64,000 nucleotides of DNA, taken from the NCBI RefSeq assembly GCF_035046485.1, contig NC_085138.1, positions 426,113,265 through 426,177,264 on the forward strand, read 5' to 3'. This document shows, piece after piece, positions 37,322-48,384 of the stretch (its first letter is position 1; each line of letters begins with the position of its first letter). The translations under genes and the position numbers were made by a program. The notes beneath the pieces were generated by a model that saw only the letters and a list, made by a program, of their open reading frames with translations, was not told the origin of the DNA and did not search any database. This stretch comes from Aedes albopictus (taxonomy: Eukaryota > Arthropoda > Insecta > Diptera > Culicidae).

Positions 37322-38109
37322 TAAGAGGGATTTTTTTTGCGGATAAACTAGACGTATACGCGTATATAAAACTTTTATTATACAGCTTTTGTCTCAAAAA
37401 TAAATTCAATTCCATTTTTCTTATAATCAACAGCTTTTCAACACTATCAAGGGATTTTTTCACCAGTCACGTACAATAAAAAGTATGACAATCTCAATAT
37501 TTTTGATCACAACACTGGATCGCGTCTAAGTTTCAAATAGATACTATAGTAATTACGAATAATCAAACTAAAGTATCATGAAAACAACTTGTTTAATTCA
37601 GGCGGTAGCCTTTACAATAAAATCAGCATCAAAATATAATTCTCGAAATAATTTACACAGAAAAAATTTTTTTTTGCTACTAAATGTAAAAATTGTGAAA
37701 TGTTTGAAATGTCATAACTTTTTTGTTTATCAGTTTACCATCACCAAAATTTTATGGTAGATAGCTGATATAATGGGCCATTTCCCCTAAAAAATTGAAG
37801 TTGGTAAAAAGATAGGGTTTTGAGATATTTGAGTTTTTGTGACAAAGATCATATTTTTTCAAAGTAGAAAAAGAAATTTTTTACAGTGTATATTTTCTAA
37901 GGAATCATCATTTAGTTATCTAACTTTGCTGAAAAATTTATAACAATCGAACAATCCGTTTTTGCTGTACAGCTTTTAGAATATTTTAGAACTATTTTCG
38001 CATACACCCTTTTGAAAAGTTAGTCGTGAGTGAATATGAAGGTTTAATATCAAAAAATGGCGATTTATATGAAATTAAAAAACTGTGCAAAGTTTCAGAT
38101 ATTTTTGAA

Positions 38110-39140
38110 ATGGTCGCTCAGGATCGACTGACATGACACCGTGGAATTCCTGTCCTTGGAAGAATTTGTAGGTGTATCTTCAGATTGATTTCTGCAAAAA
38201 TCTTGAAAATTTCCTGAAAGGTGCTCTAGAAGAATTTCAGATAAAATCCTCAGAGGATTATCTAAATAATTTCATGCAGCAGTTGCTCAAGAAACCTTTG
38301 CAAGCTTTTCAAAAGGAAACTTTCTAGCAATTTCTGAAGAATTTTTGGAAGAGTATTTGATAAAATCCCTAGAAGATTTTCCGAAAGAATCCCCGGAGAA
38401 TATCATGAAATAACTGATGAAGAGGTTTCTGAAAAAAAAAACTCCATGGAAAATTTGCTAGGAGAATCCGTTGAGGTATTTCTGGAGAAAACTCGAGAAT
38501 TTGCGATAATAAATCAGAAAAAAATGTTTGAAAAATCTTGAAAATTTATCTGACAAACTCTCTGAAAAAATGTGAAGAAAAACATTTTTAAAGGATTTGT
38601 TGGATAAATTTCTGAAAAAAATATCTAGAGGATTTCCTTGTGGGAGCCCTAAGAACTTTCTGTAAGAATCCTTGAAAGAGTTTTTCGACATGTTCCAATA
38701 AGATTTAAAAAAAAATGAAAACTTAGTAAGGCTGACACAAATTTCGATTTTCTCTAATGTCACGCACCCAACCCCCCCCCCCCCCCTCCTCTTGGAAAAT
38801 TTTGGTCGAAATTTGACGTTTTTAAGGGAAACACAAATAAATTATTCACTAACAACTCGACAAACTAGAGTTGCCAAGAAAATTTCCTGACAAATCCGAT
38901 GAGTTTGATTATTTTACCTTATTGTTTGGGTAATATTTCATCAAATACATTTATTATTTATCATCCCCCCTTTGACGAATCAACAAGTGACAAAAGAAGA
39001 AAGTGAGATTTGTTCCAGCCTAATAACTGAGAAATTACATTGAAGGTTTTCTGAAGGAGTCCTTGGAGTCTGGAGGAATATCAACAGGCAACCTTAAAGG
39101 AAGCTCTGAAAGAACTTGTGAGTAAATACGTGGAGAAATT
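38110..39140. repeat. Degenerate repeat with a poly-C run
   Basis: The GAATTCC-type repeat resumes, purine-rich on the + strand. A C homopolymer of about 15 bases lies near 38768-38783. No gene is seen. Confidence 0.5.
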
Positions 39141-39148
39141 CCTGAATC

Positions 39149-39572
39149 AATATACCCCTTTCGTGACGGAGCGCAAAAAATTGAAATTTCCATACAAATG
39201 GCTCAACTTTGGCTCTCCAGAACTCTAAGATTTCCCAAAAAAAAGACAAGTTTTTTTACCTCATTTAAAAGAACTACTCTTTATCTTTCGATTTCTTGCT
39301 TTGACTACCTAGACAAATCGGAAATAAAAATTATGCTACATACAAAACTTTTTCATGTTTTACGGTTTTTGTATACTTTTTGTTTACCTTGTTGTGATAA
39401 ATCTCACAGGCAACGTTAACAAAAGTTTGTTTACACACAAACGAGTATAAGTGATGGCTGAATTATTGAAACAGTTTACATCACATAAAATAAAGTCTAA
39501 CCAGATGAAAAAATATGCAAAACCGCTACCGCTCAACAGCACAATTGTGCTGGTTCGTCACGAAAGGGATAT
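39149..39572. mobile_element. TIR element of the 'ccctttcgtgacg' family
   Basis: The left end 'tacccctttcgtgacgg' is complementary to the right end 'cgtcacgaaagggatat'. Near the right end is the palindrome-containing motif CAGCACAATTGTGCTGG (39537-39553). Related segments occur at 42600-42790 and 44100-44530. No transposase frame is seen. Confidence 0.65.
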
Positions 39573-39579
39573 GGAAGAC

Positions 39580-41680
39580 AGTATCTCTCTTGAAATTTCT
39601 GAAAGTACCTTTAGAGGAATTTCTGAAGGAACCCCTGGATGCATTCCTTAAAATTGCAGAATTAATTCTTGAATGAATTTCCTAATGAATCCAAGGGGAT
39701 TTTTTCAGTAAATTCATGGCTTATTTGCTTTTGAACTCTTTGGAAGAATTTCTAGATAAATGCTCTGACTGGTTTCTTGAAAAGCTTCCTGAATATTTCC
39801 TAACCGCTGTTCTGAAGAAGTTTCTTAGAAAATCCTCAGAGGATTATGGCAATAAATTCGTGTGGAAATTTCTGAAGAAATCCGTAGACAGCGCCTTTGA
39901 AACAGTAGAATTTTTAAATACATTAATATAACATTTCAGTTGGCGTAATGTTTCTATTTGTAAATTTATTCATCGGATAATCTTTGCTGGAATAATCTCA
40001 AAGAACAGTTTCAAGTCTCTTAGGTTTGAGAAGGTTTTGAAGAACTTCATGAATTCTGACAAGAATATTATACACTTTGTAACGGGTCTTTGTTAAAACC
40101 AAGTAGACCTAACATTGTTGTTTGGGAATCTCTTTACTCAAAAAACGCCCAAATAAACCCCGATACTCACTTGTGGCATAAGAAGCATTGCGATGCATTT
40201 TAGACTGAAATCCTTAACCCTGCAACAATCGCACCGGAAACCCTTTAGTTGTAAATTAAATTTCCGGTTCAATACCAGGTCCCGCAAGCAAGATGTACGG
40301 ATGTAACGCAGCTCAAATACGTGTGCTCCCTTGAACCTCATCAGAGAAAAAAAAATGCAGTGTACTTTCCCACAAACCAAAAAAGAAAATGTCAAGCATC
40401 AAACACCCCAATCCGCTTGTGTGTGTGCGTGTGACCATTGTTGTTGGTTGAAACCGTTTCGTTTGATGTACGGAAGTTTTTTGCTGTTTAGAATTATAGG
40501 TGAAAACAGTACGACGAACTGATTGGTGTTTATTGTGTTGAAAGGAACCACAAGCGAGATTTGATTTTATCATACTGATACAACACGCATGTTTGGCCAG
40601 CTGTACTGCTGTGTAGCAAGACATCGATAGGCAACTTTTCCATCATCATCAAGGGACAATTACCGAATCGGAGGAATCACTGGATTAGGCGGAAGGGAAA
40701 ACCCGCACACCGTTTAATTCCTTTGAGAAGATAAGAACAGATTGGAAAAATCTTGTACATATTAGTAAAATTGAAAAAAAAATCCTGAAATTTAAGAAAA
40801 ATAAAGAGAAGAAGACGAAAAAAGTGATTCTTATGTAAGAAAGTCTTGAAATAGGTAGTAAGTATGTACTGAAGTAAGACTAATAAAGACACAATGAAAA
40901 TCGAAATGCGAAACAAAATCAATCCCTTCAATCCCTCTTTGATTGCTAATCTAGTGAAAGAAAGTAACTAACATGCCCTAATTTCGGAGCCGTCAAAGAA
41001 AATCACTGTGGCTCGAGATAGGGTTAAAACTGTAGCAGATATGAAAATTCTGGAATAGAAAGGGCATTTCAGAATTTGTTTGTAAATAAAAATTGTTTCT
41101 AAAAATGAGGAAATTCCGAAAAAAAATTGTTTTACTGGCGTGGTTGAGAAATCCCTGGGTGGATGTCAATTCTGATTAAACCATATATTTTATTGAAACC
41201 TTTCAGAAACAAATTGGATGAGATAACGGTCACCTTAAAACGATTACATTCACATGCTATAAAGAAACAATTGTATAGCTTCGTCTACTACAAATTGGCA
41301 AAATATGAAGATGCAAAACGGCATTTCTAAAGGGTATAATGTGCGCATGCGCCTGTTTGCTTCGCGTAAAATGATAAAAGATGGAGGGTGAATGCGTTTG
41401 TGTTAATCACTTCCTCTGCTGCTATATTTTGCAAGCATACATATAAACGGTTGAGTGCCACCTACATGCTCAACGCAAATTTACTGTAAGGCAGAAAAAA
41501 ATGAATCGCTTGGCTTATCAAAGACGTTTTAATTCACACGTAGAACTCGCTTATTCTAGGTTTTTGTTGAATGATTGGACTTTCGATTGAATAGAGCAAT
41601 AGCGTGAACTTTTTCTAGTGTTTTCAGTATTTTCGGACAGATTTTCCAGTTAGCAGTTTTTTTTGGATTTTCTGTTGGCC
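39580..41680. other. Mixed AT-rich DNA, no recognised gene
   Basis: A short degenerate-repeat patch (39580-39930) is followed by less repetitive DNA. Frames at 40138-40395 and 40313-40624 (both -) overlap each other and the + strand, and show no domain. From 40680 to 41680 the DNA is AT-rich with nothing identifiable. Confidence 0.35.
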
Positions 41681-41689
41681 AGACGTAAG

Positions 41690-41850
41690 AGAGCGTTCAT
41701 AAATTACGTAGCATTTCAGGGTGGGAGGGGGAGTCTGGGATTGTGTGACGAGCCATGTACTAGATATAGGAAAATATGCTACGAAAGGGGAGAGGAAGAA
41801 AAAAATTGACAAAATTATGCTACATCATTTAAGAACGCTCCCTTAGTGCT
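41690..41850. mobile_element. MITE-like element ('gcgttcataaattacgtagc' end)
   Basis: Left end 'gagcgttcataaattacgta' and right end 'tacatcatttaagaacgctc' are imperfect inverted copies. The interior has 'gggtgggagggggagtctgg', the complement of the C-rich core at 1260-1300. It is non-coding. Confidence 0.65.
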
Positions 41851-41854
41851 GACG

Positions 41855-42595
41855 GGTTACGTACAAAAGGCTGAATTACGAAAGGCTGAAATTAGAAAAG
41901 GCTGAAATAGTGGTTCGACTAGTTTCCAAACGCACCCGCCTAAATACTATCCTCAACACTAATAACTCAGAGAAACAGATGCTTGAGAATAATTACATAC
42001 ATTCGCTGATTTTACGATCTATTTGAAAATTTGCTTGTTGGTCGATTAACCAGCTGTTGCACTCGCATTGCTGCCCCTCTTGGCATGTCAGTCCCATGTT
42101 GTTTGTAATGTAAATCATATTTTTGTCTCTCACGATCCCATTTAAAATAAATTTGATATTTCTCTCGCCTCATTCCACAGCTCAATGTGCCACGAGAAGT
42201 TTATGCATCACATGAATACACTTTTTTTTTTTAAACAATTGGAGTTATAGTGCAAAACGTAGACACTTTGAAAAACAACATGGCACTGACATGCGAAGAG
42301 GGGCAGATTGGTTTTGCTTGAGCTTGCCGATTGACCGTCCCTTAGTTCATAGTTGGTCAAACTAAGCCATTTTGAGGGCACATGCTTCAGTTACTATGAT
42401 CCGAATCAGGAAGTTTTATGACTGGGTCATAATTCTATGGATTATTGAACGCCTACATTACTAAGACTGCATTTTTCAAAAGAAAAGCATATATTTCAAA
42501 GAAGGGAAAATCTCTGATGATATTGTTAGTAACCGTAATGACAACAATCTTCAAAACAACATGACTCGAAAGAATAGCTATCTAAAGAAGGAAAA
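41855..42595. other. AT-rich intergenic DNA
   Basis: No gene, RNA or clear repeat boundary is visible. A triplet of 'gaaaggctgaa' copies at about 41868-41912 is a minor local repeat. Confidence 0.35.
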
Positions 42596-42599
42596 AGAA

Positions 42600-42790
42600 A
42601 CTACATCCCTTCCGTGACGGACCATAAAAGAATGATTATCTCAAATTTTCTCTCATAAACTTAAAGTCCTCTAGAATAAAACTTTCTTTACTTCGGCTAC
42701 TTTATCCACCTATGCACTTTTTGGGGTCAAATTAGGACCAGCACAATTGTGCTGGTCCGTCATCAAGCCGGTTGATGTTCTCTAAGTAAT
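42600..42790. mobile_element. Relative of the 'cgtgacgga' TIR family
   Basis: It begins with 'catcccttccgtgacggacc' and contains a 24-bp perfect palindrome (42735-42758) with the core CAGCACAATTGTGCTGG. The right boundary is unclear. It is shorter than the copy at 39149-39572, so probably an internally deleted or truncated member. Confidence 0.5.
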
Positions 42791-43103
42791 TGCTAAAATT
42801 GCCTACTTTTAGGCGTTTAATGGTACAGAAGATTTATTGTAATTATTAAATCACTGCAAACTGCTAGTTTGTAGAAATTTAGACGTATAATTTCAAATCT
42901 AGAAACAAGAGATCAGCTTGACAGGGTATTCAAATCATAGAAGTGAATAAGAAGAAAATAATAAGAACAGCAAATCCCTGTTCCAATCTAATTCATGATA
43001 CCGATAATATGGAGTAATATTATTCACCCAAGTATTCAAAGTTCTTTAAAAAAAACTCGTACAAGCTGATATCGTCTTAGTTTTTACAAACTATCACTTT
43101 GTA

Positions 43104-44049
43104 CAGTCATTGCACAATTATGGGTCACACACAATTATTAGTCACTTTTCACTTTAATTGATAAATACTAACTAATTGCAAGCTTTTGTTACCCATTATC
43201 ATTTCTCGTTTATAGGTCGATTTGTTTTGTGTCTCTTTACGTATCGCACACGGGCTTATACTTCCAAACATACATATTTTCGATATTTTTTTGTTCGGCG
43301 CAAAACCATCATCGATTGTGAATATCGGAAAGTGCGTGCGCTACTTTCGTAAGCTCTGTAAAAGCGAGCTTCAGTGATTTTCAAGTGCAAAATGGTATCG
43401 TCACCAGAACAAGGGTATAATTAACGTTCTAAATGTAGAAATCCCTGTGACTGCAGCTAATTAAAGCTTATTTCAGGCAAAATTTAAGTGACTCATTATT
43501 GTGCCAAGGAACACCGAAAATTACACAATTATGGGTCACTTTTTGTGCAGCATAATATTGACAGTTCTGTGTACATGGGCATTGCATACTTTTAGGCGTT
43601 TATCGGTGGTTGTGTTGAAGATTTTGTCCAAATTTTGAAAAATTGATTCCAAATCGTCAAAACACGCTTTGTTAAGAGGTTTGAGACCAGTTTTAGATTC
43701 TACTATAGTTGATCTATCGAGAATAAGTGATTATTCAGTGACAAAAATAGACAAAACATTATTGTTGAGCCGGTTCCTCTTGAGTGACCCATAATAGGCA
43801 TCAATTGACCCATAATTGTTACACAGCCAATTTTGACCCATTATTGTGGTTTTCATTATTCACCAACATTTTAGTAATTTTCACCGTCTAAAGTGAATTT
43901 TACAAGTAAATTTTTGTATAAAACAATATAAAGGAGTTTCAATGAAGAGAATATAAAATAAAAATAATGAAAGTGTTGCTTTTGTATCTAAAACGATTCA
44001 TATTATGGAATGATTGTTCCTTGAGTGACCCATAATTGTGCTATGAGTG
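43104..44049. mobile_element. TIR element with repeated 'caattatgggtcac' motif
   Basis: Ends are inverted ('gcacaattatgggtcac' at about 43112 and 'gtgacccataattgtgc' at about 44025), with TA on both sides (43102-43103 and 44050-44051). The same motif recurs inside in both orientations (near 43525, 43785, 43808 and 43836). No transposase frame. TA flanks and CA-starting ends fit a Tc1/mariner-type non-autonomous element. Confidence 0.8.
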
Positions 44050-44099
44050 TAGTCATTTAATAATTAAAATCAATCTTCTATTCGAACGCCTAAGAATAG

Positions 44100-44530
44100 G
44101 CAATTTCCGATGGAACTTGAACCGCCTTGGGGACGGAACAGCACAATTGTGCTGGTCCCACTTAGACCACCCAGAAATCTTGTGCTTCTCAACAAAGCAC
44201 CACTTTTTCTTCACCGTTTTGCAGAACTACTCCTTTTCTATCGATTTTCACCGCTGCATACCTGGATTAAACAAATATTTATAAAAATACGACAGATAAA
44301 ACTTTTTCAACTTCTAGGGTGATTGGTTTACTTTTTGTTTAACTTATTGTGGCGTTTTTCATAAACAATTCCAACCAAAACTGAGGCTCAGAAATACAAG
44401 TTAGAGTAATAACTCGATCAAAAAAAATATTTACGTAACATATTTTGAGGAAAAAACAATTGAAAAAAAATGTGTAAAACCAATGCCGAAAAACAGCACG
44501 ATTGTGCTGGTTCGTCCCGAAAGGGATATG
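44100..44530. mobile_element. Third member of the 'cgtcccgaaagggatat' family
   Basis: Two copies of the CAGCACAATTGTGCTGG-type motif (44139-44155 and, with one change, 44494-44510) bracket about 340 bp. The right end 'cgtcccgaaagggatat' matches the right end of 39149-39572. The left terminus is not clear. Confidence 0.5.
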
Positions 44531-44844
44531 AATATTATCAGTTCCTTTTTGCGTTCGTTGGTAAGCATAACTAGCCTAGGGGCAAAACAGATACAGGGAG
44601 AGTAACTCCGTTATCGAAGTGTTGCTCAGAATTCCTCTGGATAGCTCTGGGTCACTCTGGTTTTCCCGAAGTGTTGTCTGATACCAGTGAAAAATCGAGC
44701 AGTTTTACCCAATTTCCCGCTTCGTAGAGATGTTTCTGAATGGATTCGAACAAAAAAAAGAGTTACTCAGGATTGCTCAGAGTTGCTCCGGATTTCACAG
44801 TGTCTTGCCCCTATCTACCAGCCTCTACACGAAGCTCAGTTTCG

Positions 44845-45020
44845 ACACTAATGCCCATGCTGAGGGTTACGTATTCGATTCGCGGACTAAGAGCTTTTCA
44901 TTATGAAAAATTTCTTGACTCCCTTTGGCATTGAGTATCTCCGTACCTGTTACACAATATGCCAAGCTGAGAAGCAGGCTTGATCTCGAGTTCGGGCGTT
45001 ATTCCAAGAAAAGGAAGAAG
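44845..45020 (+). mobile_element. Heavily decayed Feilai-type SINE
   Basis: Recognisable pieces in order are 'catgctgagggttacg', a damaged B box 'gtattcgattcg', 'ttcttgactccctttggca', and 'aagctgagaagcaggctt'. Many substitutions and an internal deletion mark it as old. Confidence 0.75.
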
Positions 45021-45109
45021 TGCTATAACTTACACATGCGTTTTCGTATTTTCAGCCTTTTGTAATTTTAGCTTTATGTTACACTTAAAATTTTGACTTA
45101 AAAAAAAGC

Positions 45110-45285
45110 TTTACCAATTTAGGTCAAACGTTATTAAAAGTTCATTATATTAGTCATAAATGATCAAGATTGTATTGCATTCGGTTTGTTGAATCCGGAA
45201 ATATAACAGCTCAAAGCTGGCTATTGGATAATTATACCTTTTTCTAAAATCTTTTTAACTTCGTGTAGAATAACCCGATCTTTGT
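45110..45285. mobile_element. Partial copy of the 11527-12427 TIR family arm
   Basis: It shares 'tgcattcggtttgttgaat', 'atataacagctcaaagctgg' and 'taacttcgtgtagaataa' with the right arm of the element at 11527-12427. Only one arm is present. Confidence 0.7.
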
Positions 45286-45299
45286 GGAGCGGACCTGGT

Positions 45300-45850
45300 T
45301 TCTGGATCCTATTCAAGGGGTCCAAAGGGGTTTCAGAGGACAACTAAAATTGAATATGATGATTTCTAGGGCATTTCAATGGGATGGCGGAGGCTTCATG
45401 GGTGCTTCGAGGCATTTCAGGCCGTTTCAGGGGGTTTCAAAAACACCCTGAAATCAGGAACGTTTTTAAAGATATTGTGATGAGGTATCTCAAAATCCTC
45501 TGCAACTTCCTGAAATACCTCTGAATTCCTCTTAAGACCCCATCGGACCGCATGTAACGCACCTGTTACCCTCCGAAAACTCCTAAAACACCTTCGTAAT
45601 GTCTCTGAAACCAGTCTAGAATGCTCTAGAGTTCCCGAAATGCCTCCGAATTCCCCTTAAGACCCACTCAGATCCCATGTAACTAACGCGTAAGACCCTC
45701 GAAAAAGTAGCTGTAACGTCTTCAAAGCCAGTAGGTAGTTCTCTGAAACTCTGCAATGCTTACGAAAACCCCCTCAAACCCCTTTGAGATCTCCTGGTAC
45801 CTCGCTGAAACGCCTTAGGAAACGACCCTGAATCCTCCCTTTGCTCTTCC
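45300..45850. repeat. Degenerate 'cctgaaa' repeat
   Basis: The stretch is a counterpart of the repeat at 1335-2070, starting in the opposite orientation ('ggggtttcag') and switching to 'ctgaaatgcctc' phrases from about 45440. No gene is seen. Confidence 0.5.
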
Positions 45851-46023
45851 CTATAAACACACCATGGCCACCGTTGTAATAGTAACCGTCATTATTCAAC
45901 AAAACATCGATGCACAGTTTTCAATCCTACAGGAGTTTAGTCCCCATTTCCGCGGGATTTCTTGAAGAGTTTCTGCAGGAACTCCTCCAGTAATGGATTG
46001 GGAGGGTTCGACTGAATGGGATC

Positions 46024-46516
46024 GTTATGCTACGTAACCGGCTAAGCAGTCTCTTGAGGAAATCAAACGATGTTATTTGACTTTGCCCAACGTTTCGACC
46101 ACCTTTTTGGTCTTCTTCAGGGGTTCTGGAAGGTTTATTATATATTTTTTTGTACTTTGGAAATTATTAAATCTAACTTACAATCGGTATTATCGTTCTT
46201 CGTCAAATTTTCTGCATTGAACTGTCGGGGTCTGATTAATTATTTTGTTCATCGGGCTAAATCAAACATACATGCAAACATTAATCTCTTGGTCAAAGTA
46301 TACAAATTGGTTTGGACGTTACGTGTAGAAAATTTGACGAAGAACGATGATACCGATTGTAAGTTAGATTTAATAATTTCCAAAGTACAAAAAACCATAT
46401 AATAAACCTTCCAGAACCCCTGAAGAAGACCAAAAAAGTGGTCGAAACGTTGGGCAAAGTCAAATAACATCGTTTGATTTCCTCAAGAGACTGCTTAGCC
46501 GGTTACGTAGCATAAC
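46024..46516. mobile_element. 493-bp foldback element, ~190-bp inverted arms
   Basis: The left end 'gttatgctacgtaaccggct' and the right end are perfect inverted copies. Pairing continues with few mismatches for about 190 bp per arm ('aatcaaacgatgttatttga', 'gcccaacgtttcgacca'). The unpaired middle is only about 110 bp. Frames on each strand read the same arm sequence. A target duplication was not identified. Confidence 0.85.
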
Positions 46517-46519
46517 TCC

Positions 46520-47720
46520 TCCAGTAATTCATCTACTGATTCCTTCAAGAATTTCTCCTGGGTTTTCTCCAAGAATTGCTCTAGAGTTTCTTCCAGTAAT
46601 TCCTCCAGGCATTGCTGCTGGATTTCAACTGAAATTTCAGGGATTTCTTCTAAAATTCCTACTGGAATTCCATCATGCATTCTTCCAGGATTTCATCCAG
46701 GAATACCTACAGGGACTCCTCTCCGCAAAGGATTCCTTCAGGAATTGATCCAGGTATTCTCCCAGCATTCGCTTCAGAAATTCCTCCAGATTTTTTTCTC
46801 ATGGATTCCTCCAGGAATTTCTCCTCCAAGGATTCCTCAACGAATCCCTACTGGTATTTCTCTGCGTATTCCTCCAGGCATTCGTCCTGATATTCCCTCA
46901 GGTATTTCTTCCAGGTATTCCCTCCAAGCACTCTTCCAGGAATTTATAAAGAGATGTCTTCAAAAATTCCTCCAGAAATTTCTCCCAGAATTCATCCACG
47001 GCTTTCTTGAAAGTTTCTGCAAGGATTTGTCCCAGTAATGATCGTACCATTTATTCAGAATGAATCCAAGGATTTTATTTATAGAATTTCTCCAGGATTT
47101 ATTCCAGGAGCTCCTCCAGGAATTTATAAAAGAATTCCTCCAGAGATTTCTCCAGTAATAACACTTGGCATTGCTTCAAAAAATCCTCTTGTAAAATTAT
47201 TTTAAATTCCTCTCGGAATCTCTTAAGCAATTATTCAGAGGCTCAAACAGGAATGCCTCCAGATGTATCGGCAGATTTCTTGAAATTACTTTACAGCTTT
47301 ATAAAGTAATTTCTCCTGCAATTTATATTGAAATTCTTCAAAATAATTCTACAGGGATGCATACAGGACCTAGGAAATTCTCCATGGAGTCATCCTGGAG
47401 GACTTTCAAAATTTTCTCAAAAATATCTTTAGGAGTCCATCCACGGATTTGTTCAGGAATCCATGCTTGAATTCCATAAAGGAAACCCCCTGCTGCTCAT
47501 GCATGGGATTTCTTTCAGAAATTCGTGCAGCGATTCTTTCAGAGATATATCCAGAGATTTTTTCTTCTCTAAGAAATCCTGCAATTATTTATTAATAGAT
47601 ATTTCCGAAAACTACTCCAGAGCTTCCTCTAGAAGTTTTACCAGGAACCCTTATTTTCAGAAAGTCCTTTGCTGCAATGTCCTGCGAGATTCCAATCCAG
47701 CGCTTGCTTGAAGATTTCAT
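46520..47720. repeat. Degenerate TTCCTCCAGG repeat field
   Basis: This is the least decayed block of the genome-wide 'ttcctccaggaattc' repeat in this window, with unit spacing close to multiples of 3 (about 15, 24, 27 or 30). The resulting P/S/I-rich frames (46675-46890 and 46745-47038) are repeat artefacts. No gene is seen. Confidence 0.6.
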
Positions 47721-47729
47721 TCATAGAGT

Positions 47730-48090
47730 GTCCCAACAAACATTATTGCTGTATACCACATGCATAAACCGCTCTTAAGCTTTATTATTAAAAAAAATGG
47801 CTGAACAAGCTATTATTCAGCTGTCATTGTGAGTCGGAGTGACCGTGACCGACCCACCGCCATTCACATTCTCGAACTTCTGTTGATATCGGTTTCTGAA
47901 GGCATCATCGATTCAAGATCCAGCTGTGAGGCCTTACCTTACCTTACCGGTCAGACTAAGTCCAGTCTTCCCACAAACGCAACTCCAATAATGCAAATTA
48001 TCAGCTCACGAGCGATCAATCAACGTATCAATTGTATTTTTATTGCGTGAGATTGAACTGTAGCGATGACCAGAGGCAAAGAACGAACAT
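47730..48090. other. Non-repetitive spacer
   Basis: No gene is recognised. The patch 'ccttaccttaccttacc' at about 47931-47947 is a short tandem pentanucleotide-like repeat. Confidence 0.35.
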
Positions 48091-48103
48091 GATGTGGCTT
48101 TGG

Positions 48104-48245
48104 GACAAAAGGTCGAAGGACAAATGGTCGAAGGACAAAAGGTCGAAGGACAAAAGGTCGAATGGACAAAAGGTCGAATGGACATAAGGTCGAAGGGACA
48201 AAAGGTCGAATGGGACAAAAGGTCGAATGGGACAAAAGGTCGAAT
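48104..48245. repeat. Minisatellite, 15-17-bp unit 'ggacaaaaggtcgaa'
   Basis: About nine copies of 'ggacaaaaggtcgaa', with an added t or g in some (tgga or tggga), follow one another. Long frames exist in several phases on both strands because the unit lacks stops. They encode a trivial repeat and are not genes. A lone related piece 'cgaccttttgtcat' lies at about 50828-50841. Confidence 0.9.
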
Positions 48246-48384
48246 TTTAGTAGACCAATTTACCAGCTGGTATTTCTCGCTTATAAGACAAACATTTTTG
48301 AGAAGTCTCTGTTGACGCTCATTGAAAGAAACATTGTAGTGCTGTTATAGAAATCATATGCATTTCAGTCACTAACATATCCAT

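Larger units (their letters stand above)
35289..38100. mobile_element. 2.8 kb long-TIR element with duplicated inner arm
   Basis: The left tip 'gaaactttgcacagtttttc' and right tip 'aaaactgtgcaaagtttc' are inverted. Complementarity continues for about 470-490 bp (left about 35289-35760, right about 37610-38100) through blocks such as 'aaaccctatctttttaccaa'. The inner part of the left arm is present twice in tandem (about 35455-35760 and 35770-36060). The unpaired middle (36070-37600) has a 133-codon + frame (36127-36528) without a known domain and a nested MITE (37101-37321). No transposase motif is seen. Confidence 0.8.

Noticed and set aside
46675..47038. Ser/Pro/Ile-rich protein genes
   Set aside because: They are translations of the TTCCTCCAGG repeat in two overlapping frames.
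48104..48245. Protein-coding repeat gene
   Set aside because: Frames stay open on both strands only because the 15-17-bp unit lacks stops; unit length varies and breaks any one frame.
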